Of a stretch of 64,000 bases of DNA, positions 23,801 through 32,239 are shown piece after piece (the first letter of the stretch is position 1; each line of letters begins with the position of its first letter). Position numbers and translations under genes: made by a program. The notes under the pieces are model-generated. The model did no database searches and was not told the origin of the DNA. It worked only from the letters and a program-made list of their open reading frames with translations. Source of the stretch: Deinococcus frigens DSM 12807 (GTDB taxonomy: Bacteria > Deinococcota > Deinococci > Deinococcales > Deinococcaceae). The DNA is taken from contig NZ_JNIW01000011.1 of the NCBI RefSeq assembly GCF_000701425.1, positions 27,247 to 91,246 of the forward strand. Reading direction: 5' to 3'.

Positions 23801-24061
23801 CTGGAAGGGCTGGCACGCGATCTGGTGCGCGGCATTCAGGACGGGCGCAAGAAGGCGGGCTTCGAGGTACAAGACCGCATCACCCTGCACCTGGACCTGG
23901 GAGGCGACGCCCGCGCCGCCGCCGAGGCGTGGCAGGAGTACCTGATGTCCGAGACGCTGGCTGAAACTTTGGTCTTCGGGCAAGCGTCCGGCTTTAAGGC
24001 CGACGTGGAGGGTGGCGCGGCCTATCTGGAAAAACTGGAGGCGGACGGGTTGACGGCGTAG
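20882..24061 (+). CDS. ileS: isoleucine--tRNA ligase, type 2, with GXHH signature
   Basis: Charges tRNA-Ile; 1059 residues, the long eukaryote-like type 2 enzyme as in Thermus. GAGG precedes the ATG. The class I HIGH signature is altered: residues 57-60 read GIHH where Thermus IleRS has HVGH. The KMSKS loop is intact (LKMSKSKGN). The CP1 editing domain includes LVWTTTPWTLPYNVG and the conserved HTAPAFGEDD. A zinc-binding-like segment (HCWRCGTPL) is present. Type 2 enzymes tolerate mupirocin, and the GXHH exchange is reported to give hyper-resistance. Expression is under the Ile T-box at 20200-20491. Confidence 0.95.
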   Translation: MSTFKPVEANPKFPALEEATLKWWNDKKIFERSLEGTRGGPVYTFYEGPPTANGQPGIHHVQARSFKDLFPRFKTMQGFHVPRKAGWDTHGLPVEIGVEKRLGLNSKREVEAYGIDKFNAECRQSVFVYEAEWRRFTERMGYWVDLDDAYMTLHRDYIESVWWSVAELEKKGLLYRGFRVAPYCPKDGTTLSNAEVSEGYKDIQDPSVYVTLDLLEPEKIGLAAGAAFLVWTTTPWTLPYNVGVAIHPEFEYVAARDKDGKVLILARTLLDEVLGEGAEVVKSFRGSELDRLSYTPLYTEAYETEGDGAPIWMSGLDTYVSDSDGSGIVHTAPAFGEDDMRLARNYGFPVIVGVDPEGKHRYGPWKGVFFRDANQDIIRDLKARGVMWRDRNFMHSYPHCWRCGTPLMYYATESWYLNNTSMKTRLIELNGTIDWHPPHIKNGRYGGWLENLIDWNLSRSRYWGTPLPIWETADGGKYKVVGSYAELAELSGRPEVTGPDFDPHRPFVDDISFELEGETYRRVPYVMDVWYDSGSMPFAQHHYPFENRAKFENGGFPADFIAEAIDQTRGWFNSLHQIGTMVFDSVAYKSVICSGHILDEKGLKMSKSKGNIVDPWEVFEQYGADAARWYMYVSAPPELSRRFGMNLVGEAFRSYFLTLWNTYSFFVLYANLDQPDLRAAPPVSERPEVDRWLLAKVQALIATVTERLENYDPTGSSRALQDFVTEDLSNWYVRRNRRRFWSGDGQVDLGAYSTLHYALVTVTQLTAPFTPFLAETLYQNLVRSVAPDAPESVHLGGWPVVDDSLAAPSLVGEMDAVLKVVSLGRAVRAQSGMRQRQPLPRVMLRARTPGMTAALGRFGEQIREELNVKEVELLDQYAELVSYALRPNLPLLGKKFGKAVPQVRAALAAADASEIARAVRDGQQFEVIAPTGERFELGPDEVLVDAQSPKGYAAQEEAGYLVAFDTALTRGLELEGLARDLVRGIQDGRKKAGFEVQDRITLHLDLGGDARAAAEAWQEYLMSETLAETLVFGQASGFKADVEGGAAYLEKLEADGLTA

Positions 24062-24092
24062 ATCGATTCAAAAGAGGGGGACGCGGCGAGAA

Positions 24093-24350
24093 TCAGGAGT
24101 TGGTGTTGTGCCAGTTCAGCAGTTGCCGCTCCCGGACCTCAGTGATCTGCGGAGCAACGTGAATTCGCAGCCGGTGCGCTGCTTGCAGGGAATTGTCTCT
24201 GGTGGCTTTTCCGAAAACTGCGATCACGGCAGGAGTCTCAAGCTTCGCCCACAAGAAGTCCCGTCATGTCTTTGGCGTGGAAAGCTCCGCCGGGAAGAGC
24301 ACCGGGGGCATCTGGCTAGCGCATTTCTCCGGCACGCTCGGAAGACGCCG
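24093..24350 (-). pseudogene. possible decayed gene, unidentified
   Basis: In the 423-bp gap between ileS and bshA one minus-strand frame reads like protein for about 80 codons. It is broken by a single TGA near 24263-24265. The last 53 codons include TPAVIAVFGKATRDNSLQAA and RIHVAPQITEVRERQ, ending in TGA at 24093-24095. The stretch before the stop reads VPEKCASQMPPVLFPAELS. I do not recognise the family. A TTG at 24252-24254 could start a 53-residue product. The competing plus-strand frame has a much less protein-like composition. The rest of the gap holds a small hairpin (CTTTCA 24376-24381 with TGAAAG 24388-24393). Confidence 0.3.
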
Positions 24351-24452
24351 GCACACCGCATACGCGCTGCTTCTCCTTTCAGCCGGGTGAAAGTTCGGAC
24401 TTTTACCGCAAGCCGCATCAGACCTGAAGTTGCGGCCCTATACTTCCCAGCC

Positions 24453-24488
24453 ATGAACGTGACGGATCAGGCCGGGTTAGAGCAGTGA
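24453..24488 (+). CDS. 11-codon leader ORF before bshA
   Basis: ATG at 24453-24455 opens [11 protein letters not shown] and ends at TGA 24486-24488, overlapping the bshA GTG start as GTGA. TATACT (24439-24444) lies eight bases before the ATG, so ribosomes on a leaderless transcript would meet this ATG first and reach bshA by re-initiation. Confidence 0.4.
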   Translation: MNVTDQAGLEQ

Positions 24489-25609
24489 AAGTCGCCGTAC
24501 TGTGCCATGCCAGCGCGGGCGGTTCGGGCGTCGTGGCCACCGAACTGGGTCTCCAGGTGGCGCGGGCCGGGCACGAGGTACATTTCGTCGGCTCGGCGCA
24601 GCCGTTTCGCCTTTCAGGCCAGGGCGGCATGCGCGGGCCGTATTTTCACCAGGTCAGCGGCTTCGCCTACGCGCTGTTCGAGCAGCCCTACCCGGAACTG
24701 GCCGCCGCCAACACCCTGACGGAAGTGATGCTGGAATACGGCGTGGAGCTGGCGCATGCCCATTATGCGATCCCGCACGCCACAGCCGCCATTCACGCGC
24801 GCGCCATCGTTGGTTCCGGGCGGGTGCTGACCACCCTGCACGGCACCGACGTGACGCTGGTGGGCGCGGAACCGGCCTTCCGGCACACCACCCGCCACGC
24901 CATCGAACGCAGTGACCACGTGACCGCCGTATCGCGCTTTCTGGCCGAGCAAACGCGCGAGGTCTTCGGTCTGGACCGCGAGATCGAGGTGATTCACAAT
25001 TTCGTGGACGCCGAGCGGTTCCGGCGCATTACGGACCCGGAGGTGCGGCTGCGCTTTGCCCATCCGGAGGAAGCGCTGCTGGTGCATGTCAGCAACTTCA
25101 GGCCGGTTAAGCGGGTGGAGGATGTGGTGCGGATCTTCGCCCGCGTGGCCTCCGAGCTGCCTGCGCGGCTGCTGATGATCGGCGACGGCCCCGAGCGCCC
25201 ACGCGCCTTCGAGCTGGCCCAGCAACTCGGCGTGATTGGCAGGACACATTTTCTGGGATCATTCCCCGATGTGGAGACCGTGCTGGGCATCAGCGATCTG
25301 TTTTTGCTGCCCAGCAGCAACGAGAGTTTCGGCCTGGCGGCCCTGGAGGCCATGAGCTGCGAGGTACCGGTGGTGGCCGCCCGCGCCGGGGGCATTCCCG
25401 AAGTCGTCGAGAACGGCGTGACCGGCTTTTTAAGTCCGGTGGGTGACGTGGACGGCATGGCCGACGCGGCGCTGCGGGTCCTGCGGGACCGCGGCCTGTA
25501 CCTCAGCATGGGCGCGGCGGCGCGGCAGGCCGCAGTGACGCGCTTTTCCCCTGCCCTGATCGTGCCGCAGTATCTGGAGGCGTATGAACGGGTGGTGCGG
25601 AACGGCTGA
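24485..25609 (+). CDS. bshA: N-acetyl-alpha-D-glucosaminyl L-malate synthase
   Basis: First step of bacillithiol synthesis: joins GlcNAc from UDP-GlcNAc to L-malate. 374 residues, GT-B fold, family GT4. The N-terminus [20 protein letters not shown] is close to known BshA proteins. The malate-binding side includes HAHYAIPHA and [10 protein letters not shown]. The C-terminal donor site has [20 protein letters not shown] with the retaining-GT4 E-x7-E pattern. Start codon GTG overlaps a short leader frame. Bacillithiol is the main thiol of Deinococcus, so this is an expected gene. It converges on the GGDEF gene. Confidence 0.9.
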   Translation: MKVAVLCHASAGGSGVVATELGLQVARAGHEVHFVGSAQPFRLSGQGGMRGPYFHQVSGFAYALFEQPYPELAAANTLTEVMLEYGVELAHAHYAIPHATAAIHARAIVGSGRVLTTLHGTDVTLVGAEPAFRHTTRHAIERSDHVTAVSRFLAEQTREVFGLDREIEVIHNFVDAERFRRITDPEVRLRFAHPEEALLVHVSNFRPVKRVEDVVRIFARVASELPARLLMIGDGPERPRAFELAQQLGVIGRTHFLGSFPDVETVLGISDLFLLPSSNESFGLAALEAMSCEVPVVAARAGGIPEVVENGVTGFLSPVGDVDGMADAALRVLRDRGLYLSMGAAARQAAVTRFSPALIVPQYLEAYERVVRNG

Positions 25610-25656
25610 GGGCTGGACATGACCGGAAAGTCGGCGTCAACCTGCCCCGTTACATC

Positions 25657-25788
25657 GAGGGCACCAAAAAGCGGGGGCAGCCCCGTCCCACGGCGATTTA
25701 GCAACACGATAGGGCGTGTCGAATTCGACGCTTCCGGTAACGCTCCACTGGACCACGTTGCTCCCAGCCCCTGGAATTTGGTGCCCTC
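25657..25788. repeat. 132-bp element with 12-bp terminal inverted repeats
   Basis: GAGGGCACCAAA (25657-25668) and TTTGGTGCCCTC (25777-25788) are perfect inverted ends. Near the exact centre is a 12-bp palindrome GTCGAATTCGAC (25718-25729). No gene is apparent inside. It occupies most of the gap between bshA and the GGDEF gene, which converge. It has the form of a MITE or small noncoding repeat, or could fold as a long bidirectional terminator. Confidence 0.45.
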
Positions 25789-25792
25789 CAAC

Positions 25793-27916
25793 TCAGGCCG
25801 CTCCGGTCACGGAATCAGCTGCAGCTGCCATGACCTGGTTGCGTCCCCCCTTCTTCGCGCGGTACAAGGCTTGATCCGCCGCCTGAATAAGATCTGCAGG
25901 CTTCGAGCGCTGCTCGGACAATGCCGCCACACCCACTGAAATCGTGATGGCACCCAGAGGCTGATGCTGGAACGAAAGGGTCAAGCCTTCCACAGCCTGC
26001 CGGAGGTGCTCTGCACGCATCATGGCCTGCGCCTCATTGGCATCGGGTAAGGCAATCAGGAACTCTTCCCCGCCATACCGGCACACGACATCCTCCTCTT
26101 TGAAGACGCGCTGCATAAGCCCGGCAAGTTCCTTCAACACCATATCGCCCGCGTCATGACCAAACGAATCATTGAATTTCTTGAAATGGTCAATGTCGAG
26201 GACGAGAACGCTGATCGACAGCCCGCCCCGGATGGCACGGCGGACTTCCCGTTCCAGGGTCTCTTCCAGGTAGCGCCGGTTGTGCAGTCCGGTCAAAGGG
26301 TCACGGATTGACTGCAGACGCAGCGATTCGCGCAACCGTAGGTTCGCCAGAGCGAGCGCCACATGCCGCGCCATACTCTGGATGGCTGCGTTCATCGCTT
26401 GCAGAGCCTGCGGGTCTTTATCCTCGGTCTGAAGGCGAAGGACACCAACCGTCTCGCCCTGAGCAACCAACGGAACGCACAAGTAGGCCGCTGGCACATC
26501 CCGGCCAAGCGGCAGACACGGAATACTGACGCGGTCTCCATCCCGCGCATGGGAATGAGGATGTCCCCGGCGCAGCGCCCAGCATTCTGATGGTGCGAAC
26601 ACCTGTTCCTCAGGAGAAGACGGCACTGCACTCCAATGGACGAACGCCTCGATCAGGTTGCGGGATGAATTGATCGTTGCGATAGACCCTCTAGTTCCCG
26701 GGAATAATTTTGCTGCCGCTCGCAAAAGAACGGTGCGTGCCTCATCAAGGGTCAGGCAAGCCTGAAGCAGATCCGCCACGTCACTCGTGGTCTGGATCTC
26801 CTGATTTCGCTTCTCCAGGATCCGGGACTGTAATCCAAGTTCTGTGTTGCGCACTTCGAGCGTGTGCACCGCTTCCTGGACGCGCTCATTCAAATGGGTG
26901 TTAGCCTCGATCAGGTTTGAGTTCGCCTGAAGCAGATCCTCGCCCAGAACCTGGTTCTCAAGCCTGCCGATTCTGTCACGATTGTGAATGAAGTACGCTA
27001 GGCCGAACAGAGCCAAAAGAGCTATGGCCGCATCGCCCACGCCTGTATCCGGTGCCAGCATCAGGGGTGCCAGGGCGGCGTACGATCCAAATTTCAGGAA
27101 CAGGATGAGATGCGATGATGTTTCTTCGCGAGTCGTGCGGGTACCTGGTGGCACCGGCGCAAATGACTTCGCCCTGAGGGCAGCGAAGGTAAAGAGGGTG
27201 AAGGCGGTCGCCCAGGTCAGGTCCAGAGGTGATCCGGCGGTGTACGTTCCCCGGGCCACCTGAACCGTATAGATGATGTCGCCCAGAGCGAAGATCAGCA
27301 CGCCGCCCAGGATCGGCCAGAGCATGGACCGCCGCTCCCGCTGCCACTCGTGTTGCAGGATGAACACGACGCCCCCGAGCATCACCAGGTCGCTTAGGGG
27401 ATATAGGACGGCTGCGGCGGCAGCCAGGACACTGTCGGCTGTCTTGACGGTATGCCGGAGCAGGAGCGACCACTCGATCAGCCCCATGGAAAACACCATA
27501 ATCAGGGTGTTTGTGATCACTTTGGCCCGTGCGAGTCCTTCTAGGCGCGTGCCGGTGAGTTGCAGCAGTGCGGCGAACATGGCCCATGGAAACAGCAGGA
27601 ACAGCGCGTCCGCGATGGTGGGAAAAGGAATTCTCTGGTACACCACGGTGTCGTAACCCCACATGAGCAAGCCGGCGGTGTACATGCCGGTAGCGACCGC
27701 GAGGATCAACCAGCCGCTCCTGGTCCGGGCGTCGTGCTCCTGTTGTGACCGCGAGAACACCATCAGAGTGGCGATCAGGCCCGGAAGAATGAGCGGGGTG
27801 CCGCCGATGCGTGCGGTGACGCGGATCCCGCCCCAGTGTCCAAGGGTCCACAGGGCATACAGAACCAGATAAGTGATCAGCAGAAGGGACCAGCGTACGA
27901 GAGTGCTTGAAGGCAT
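25793..27916 (-). CDS. membrane diguanylate cyclase: 7-9 TM segments, GAF, GGDEF
   Basis: Predicted to make cyclic di-GMP from two GTP. 707 residues. The first ~310 residues hold about eight membrane helices in a 7TM-like sensor arrangement. A coiled-coil helix (about 320-375) follows, then a GAF domain (about 385-530). The GGDEF domain has [14 protein letters not shown] at its start and GGEEF at about 616-620, an active-site form. The inhibitory I-site RxxD is replaced by KEED, so product feedback may be absent. No EAL domain. It stands alone, next to IS debris upstream and the inverted-repeat element downstream. Confidence 0.88.
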   Translation of the reverse strand: MPSSTLVRWSLLLITYLVLYALWTLGHWGGIRVTARIGGTPLILPGLIATLMVFSRSQQEHDARTRSGWLILAVATGMYTAGLLMWGYDTVVYQRIPFPTIADALFLLFPWAMFAALLQLTGTRLEGLARAKVITNTLIMVFSMGLIEWSLLLRHTVKTADSVLAAAAAVLYPLSDLVMLGGVVFILQHEWQRERRSMLWPILGGVLIFALGDIIYTVQVARGTYTAGSPLDLTWATAFTLFTFAALRAKSFAPVPPGTRTTREETSSHLILFLKFGSYAALAPLMLAPDTGVGDAAIALLALFGLAYFIHNRDRIGRLENQVLGEDLLQANSNLIEANTHLNERVQEAVHTLEVRNTELGLQSRILEKRNQEIQTTSDVADLLQACLTLDEARTVLLRAAAKLFPGTRGSIATINSSRNLIEAFVHWSAVPSSPEEQVFAPSECWALRRGHPHSHARDGDRVSIPCLPLGRDVPAAYLCVPLVAQGETVGVLRLQTEDKDPQALQAMNAAIQSMARHVALALANLRLRESLRLQSIRDPLTGLHNRRYLEETLEREVRRAIRGGLSISVLVLDIDHFKKFNDSFGHDAGDMVLKELAGLMQRVFKEEDVVCRYGGEEFLIALPDANEAQAMMRAEHLRQAVEGLTLSFQHQPLGAITISVGVAALSEQRSKPADLIQAADQALYRAKKGGRNQVMAAAADSVTGAA

Positions 27917-28047
27917 GTACTCTTCACTCTACTAACAGAGTTCTGGCAACTTACTGACAGCGGTGGAAGTAGAGTCCTAAGAACTTCGGGTGCCAGGGGG
28001 TCAGAGGGTTGTGTTGCCTTAACCAGACGGAGGTAGGCTGACCGTCC

Positions 28048-28262
28048 GTGATCGACCTCAAGTCCTACCGCAATTCCAGAGGTTCCGGCTGACACCGCCC
28101 GCATCGCCCGCGCTGCGTTTCCCAAAAGTGCGCTATTTCTTCGCCTGCGTGACGAAATCGGCGTTTTCCTGACCGACCAGGATTTCGTCGACCTCCATCC
28201 CCAATGGGGGCAGCCTGAGGCTGCCCCCTGGCGATTGATGCTGATCAGCGTCACTACGCTCC
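28048..28262 (+). pseudogene. IS1182-family transposase, N-terminal remnant
   Basis: From 28082 the frame reads VPADTARIARAAFPK, then LFLRLRDEIGVFLTDQDFVD and PQWGQPEAAPWRLML, the N-terminal hallmark of IS1182 transposases. The preceding DLKSYR is in another frame, so one frameshift lies near 28076-28082. After about 28256 similarity ends and the frame runs into unrelated sequence. The catalytic domain is missing. It lies directly against the left end of the IS4-like element. Confidence 0.65.
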
Positions 28263-28328
28263 TGACCTGCGCTTTTTCAGCTCCTAGCGGGATTGGAGAG
28301 CAAGGTGTCAGTACTGAAGGCCGGGCAG

Positions 28329-29547
28329 CCTCAGCACCTGACACTTCCAGAAATTGACGTTTCAGTCGCAGGAAATGGCGTCCTCAGGAGCTGAAGGTAG
28401 GTCCAGAACGTGTCCAGTCCCCACCGCACGGCCTGACTGAGTTGCATCCAGCCCTGCCGAGAGAGGCTGAGTACCAGTCGCCCCCGGTTATCGCGTCTCG
28501 GCGGTATTCCCTGCTGGTCCTCCGCCCCGACCCGGGTCATCCAGGCCAGGGCAATGCACAGCAATCCGAACAGTCTGGAGATCCGGTCTGCTGCCGTCAT
28601 GTGCGTTGCTTCCAGGTTCAGTCCCCTGGTTTTGAGTGCGGAAAATGCGGATTCGATTCCCCACCTGAGCCGATAGGTCACAAGGACGTCCAGGACAGAC
28701 AAATCTGAGGCGACGATCATTCTGTCCCCTGCGGGGGACAGGGTGATGACCACGTTCATCCAGCCGCCGTACACCCACGTCCGCTCAAACAACGTCCACA
28801 CCTCACCCGGTTGCAACGTCATGAAGAGATCACGGGCAAGTTCGTCGTTGACGCAGGTGTTTTCCCAGATGCGCAGACAGTGCCGAATACGTTTCCAACG
28901 CAGGAATTGGCACCATTCCTGCAGGGTGAACTCACGGTCCGCGATCAGCACGCTCCACCGCTTCGCGGGGAGCACCCCCAGCAGTCGAGCAACCAAAAGG
29001 ATGCGGGCGGCGGTGCAACTGCCCCCCCTGATGGGGCAGCACCGTCCACACCAGCGGAATCACCGCCCCCCCGAGGCTGGCACCCAGCACGAGGATGTTC
29101 AGCAGAGTCTGACCATAATGCCAGGTGCGGGCAAGCGTCCTCATGGGCGTCTGTTCTGCCCAAGAACGTGCGGTCCATCACCAGCCTTAACTTGCCGTCT
29201 CCGAGCAGGGGAAGCAGGACGTCAAGGACGTCCTGCGGGGTGAACTGCGCATCATGAAGGGCACGTGCACCGATACGGGTCTTGGATTCGAGCGTGGCGT
29301 CCTGGGGAAGGTGCAGAGCGATCTTCCGGTGAAGGGTGGATTCAGCCTGAAGCACGGCCAGAATGACTTCGGCCAGCCGCTGGAGAGCATCAAGACGCCG
29401 ATGTGGGAGCTGAGTTTTCAGGTGGTCAGCGAGCATGTCAGTATGGAGCAGGGCGGTCTCTCTGTTCGTCACAGACTTAGATACCGCCCCTTGTGCTGCC
29501 TTACTGCGTCCAGGACGCCATTCCCATCAAAGTGTCAGGTGCTGAGG
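28329..29547 (-). mobile_element. IS4-like insertion sequence, 1219 bp
   Basis: Perfect 18-bp terminal inverted repeats: CCTCAGCACCTGACACTT at 28329-28346 and its reverse complement at 29530-29547. The transposase stop codon overlaps the left repeat. Flanking 9-bp sequences do not match, so no target duplication is visible and a rearrangement after insertion is likely. Just outside the left end (28304-28322) a related inverted sequence resembling the same terminus occurs. Confidence 0.75.
28331..29472 (-). pseudogene. IS4-family transposase with two frameshifts
   Basis: Read through two one-base insertions the gene gives a full DDE transposase of about 380 residues. The first part ends LRLVMDRTF (first Asp). 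After an extra base at about 29161-29163 the frame continues [19 protein letters not shown]7 run on the plus strand (29022-29028) holds one base too many, after which the frame continues ARLLGVLP and VLIADREF (second Asp), with the catalytic Glu in RWGIESAFSALK. GTG start at 29470-29472. Both shifts could be real decay or assembly errors; the homopolymer one deserves suspicion. Confidence 0.7.
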
Positions 29548-31317
29548 AAACACGCTCAAGATGGATTTGTGGCCATACTGATCGCCTTATTTACCCTGTT
29601 GATCATCGCCGTCCTGCTCACCACCACGTCTATCGCCGGGTGGCGCAGCCGCATGGACGTGACCCGGGATACACAGACCTATCAGGCTTTTCTCGCGGCA
29701 GACAGCGGCCTCAGTAGCTTTGTCGCCCGTCTCAAGGAGAGCGGTTTTTCTGGCCGGATTGATGACGTGGCGTGCTGGGTGCAGGGTGAGAGTCTCGATG
29801 GGTCAAGCTGCACCACGAGCGCCCAGCTCGGCACCCTGTACCTATCGAGCAGCACCTCAGCCGGACCGCAGGTGGATGTGCTGGTCAAAGCGCGCAACGA
29901 CGCTGATTCCACTGTGACGGTGCAGTCTACTGGCCGCCTGGGCACCTCAGCCCGCGCCGCGACAAGTACATTGACGCAGAACATCAAGATCAAGAAACCC
30001 GCATTCATGAATTTCTCGCCGCAGGCCGCCCTGACCTCCTGTTCCAGCGTGAGTGGCGGGGGATCGGCGCGCCTAGGCGGCCAGGCGACGACTTTTGACG
30101 GCGTCATCTATAACGTCACCACGGCGACGGCGGCCTCACCAGCCACAGTAAGCGCGGCCATGGCCAGCGGCACCGGCAGCGCTTCCGGCTGGCCCGCCAC
30201 CCTGAGCGTGCTGAGCAGCGAGTACCTCGCCTCCGGCTCGTACATCCGGCTGGGCACGCAGGGCTATACCGTCACGGCAGTCGTCTCCGGCACCCGGGTG
30301 GCCGTGACGCCCAGCGATCCCTTGCGGCTGCCCAGAGAGGGGACAAGTCTGACCGGGGCGGTGGACGTCGTGCTCATGGCGGTGCGCTCCAGCGCCACCA
30401 GTCTGGGCGCGTCGCGCTTCCGCATTCCAGTGTCCGATCCAACATCGGTCTATCCCAACGACACGCTGTATGTCGATAGCGGTTCAGTCAGCTACGGCCT
30501 GACTGCCGTTTCCAAGGGCTACCTCAACGGCGACACGGATCAAGGCTACGTGGACGTGACCCTGGGTGCGGCAGGTGCCGGTGCGTTCACGTACAACAGC
30601 AGTGGCAACGTGACCGGCAGCGTACCGCCCGCCACTTCCACGGTAGTTATGGGCCTGCTGGCTGGCACGCCGGTGCGCCGATATGTGCCGGGCGCGACCA
30701 GCAGCAGCTCCATGCAAGGGGTAACCAGCGGTCTCGTTCCAGCCAGCGCGTGGTCAGGAAGCAGCGTCGTCTCACCTGCGGCCACCGCAGGCAACACCAA
30801 CGTCAGTTGTGGAGAGTCGCTCTTCGCGCAGGTCTTTAACGGCATTACCAAACAGGGCTACTACGATCTCACGCCTGCGGCCAACCGTCTTTCCGGGATT
30901 AACAGGCCGCTGAACAGGGACCTGTTCTGGATGGGGCCTCCGCCCGGGTCCGCGCCGGGAAGCTATACCCTCAACGGCAACGACCTGTGCGGCTACGGAA
31001 TCCTCGTGATCAACGGCAACCTCAGTATGAAGGGCACGGGGAACCTCAACACCGCCAGTAACACTTGCATGAGCAAAGGCAGCCCCGACGCTGCGCAGGG
31101 GTTCACCGGCGTCATCTACGTGACCGGCACCTTTTCCAATCAGGGCAACTCGGTCATTAATGGTGCGGTGGTCGTTGAGGGCGGGTTGTTTCAGGCTCAG
31201 ACCTCGCTGGGCGGCAGCATGCAGATCCAGTACAGTCCGCTGGCCGTGCTCACGTCGGCCCGCGCACTGAGTCCGCTGAGCTTTTCCTACGGTGACGGCA
31301 CATGGAGTCAGCAATGA
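29539..31317 (+). CDS. PilX-like pilus assembly protein, start replaced by IS end
   Basis: About 592 residues. The N-terminus HAQDGFVAILIALFTLLIIAVLL is a prepilin-like PilX N-terminal helix, exported and membrane-held. The remainder is a large Ser/Thr/Ala-rich domain of repeated beta character (SSTS, TATAASPATVSAA), adhesin-like. The native start is lost: the IS4-like element ends at 29547 in frame, and the only near start codons (GTG 29539-29541) lie inside its terminal repeat. First gene of a four-gene minor-pilin operon with overlapping stops and starts. Its native promoter is gone, so expression depends on the IS or on a site I do not see. Confidence 0.7.
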   Translation: MLRKHAQDGFVAILIALFTLLIIAVLLTTTSIAGWRSRMDVTRDTQTYQAFLAADSGLSSFVARLKESGFSGRIDDVACWVQGESLDGSSCTTSAQLGTLYLSSSTSAGPQVDVLVKARNDADSTVTVQSTGRLGTSARAATSTLTQNIKIKKPAFMNFSPQAALTSCSSVSGGGSARLGGQATTFDGVIYNVTTATAASPATVSAAMASGTGSASGWPATLSVLSSEYLASGSYIRLGTQGYTVTAVVSGTRVAVTPSDPLRLPREGTSLTGAVDVVLMAVRSSATSLGASRFRIPVSDPTSVYPNDTLYVDSGSVSYGLTAVSKGYLNGDTDQGYVDVTLGAAGAGAFTYNSSGNVTGSVPPATSTVVMGLLAGTPVRRYVPGATSSSSMQGVTSGLVPASAWSGSSVVSPAATAGNTNVSCGESLFAQVFNGITKQGYYDLTPAANRLSGINRPLNRDLFWMGPPPGSAPGSYTLNGNDLCGYGILVINGNLSMKGTGNLNTASNTCMSKGSPDAAQGFTGVIYVTGTFSNQGNSVINGAVVVEGGLFQAQTSLGGSMQIQYSPLAVLTSARALSPLSFSYGDGTWSQQ

Positions 31318-31799
31318 GGCGGGTGATGTCACGGAGGCGGTTGGTCTCCCGGCAAGGCTTCACCCTGCTTGAAGTTTTGGTTGTGCTGGGCATTCTGGGC
31401 GTACTCCTGGGTATCGGATTGCCCGGATACCTGAGGGTCATGCAGCGCCAGCAGGTCGCGCAACAACTGGCCCAGGATATCGAGGCCGCCCGCGCCGAGG
31501 TCAAGCGGCTGGGCACCTGCGCGGTGATCCGCCTGCCCACTACCAGCGCCGCCAGCTACAGTGTCGAGAGCTACCCGAACAAGACGTGTACTGGCACACC
31601 CACCACCCGTGCCCTGACCCTGCCCAGCGCCACGCGCATGACCGTGACCTCCACGGCTACTGTGGCGCGCTTCATCTCCCCTTACGGTGTGAACGCCACC
31701 GGCTTGCCTGTGGACATTGAGATCGCATCGGTAGGAAACTCCAGCCTTGGAAAACGTCTGAGGATCACCGGCGTCCTCGGCACGGTCATCGTTCAATGA
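31314..31799 (+). CDS. type IV prepilin-like protein (GspH/PulG type)
   Basis: A 161-residue minor pseudopilin. A basic leader ends RQG, with the prepilin peptidase site G|FTLLEVLVVLG including the Glu at +5. A hydrophobic helix of about 25 residues follows, then a small beta-rich C-terminal domain with two cysteines. The ATG at 31314-31316 overlaps the previous stop (ATGA) and has GGAG upstream. Part of the same operon. It would be processed and N-methylated at the membrane and join a pilus or pseudopilus. Confidence 0.85.
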   Translation: MRRVMSRRRLVSRQGFTLLEVLVVLGILGVLLGIGLPGYLRVMQRQQVAQQLAQDIEAARAEVKRLGTCAVIRLPTTSAASYSVESYPNKTCTGTPTTRALTLPSATRMTVTSTATVARFISPYGVNATGLPVDIEIASVGNSSLGKRLRITGVLGTVIVQ

Positions 31800-32239
31800 C
31801 GCCCTCTGGCCGCAGGGGACCGCAGATGGCACTGTGTAGCGTCCAGGGCGGATTTACGCTGGTAGAGCTGCTCATTGCTGTGGGCCTGGTGTTGGTGATG
31901 ATCGCCGTGATATTGCCAACCCTGACGCAGACCTTTCAGGTCAACCGCACTGCCGTGAGTGCCCAAGCGGTCACTGGATATGCCAAGAGCGTCATCGAGC
32001 AGACCAGCGCCTTGTGGCTGACGCGCGACAGCACGCCGGGCGCGACGGATCCCTACCCCTGGCTGAGCGCGGGCACCCTGCCTGTGCTGCAAGCCGCGCC
32101 TACCGGGGTCACCTGTCAGCCACCCAGCAGTCTCGCGCTGGGCGCGGCCAGCCCGCTGGGGCGGCGTCGACTGACCGTGACGTGCTCCACCGCAGCGAAC
32201 GGAACCCTGACTTTCATCATGGACATCGGGCGGCCATAG
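31796..32239 (+). CDS. type IV prepilin-like protein
   Basis: 147 residues with a prepilin signal: leader ending VQGG, cleavage before FTLVELLIAVGLVLVMIAVI. The globular part is short and has a cysteine pair (VTCQ, VTCS). Start ATG overlaps the previous TGA as ATGA, and its own TAG overlaps the next GTG by one base, so translation is coupled along the operon. Role within the pilus tip complex is likely but not specific. Confidence 0.85.
   Translation: MTPSGRRGPQMALCSVQGGFTLVELLIAVGLVLVMIAVILPTLTQTFQVNRTAVSAQAVTGYAKSVIEQTSALWLTRDSTPGATDPYPWLSAGTLPVLQAAPTGVTCQPPSSLALGAASPLGRRRLTVTCSTAANGTLTFIMDIGRP

Noticed and set aside
24108..24488. Plus-strand frame of about 126 codons before bshA
   Set aside because: No recognisable motif, poor composition, and it overlaps the bshA leader promoter; the opposite strand reads more like protein.
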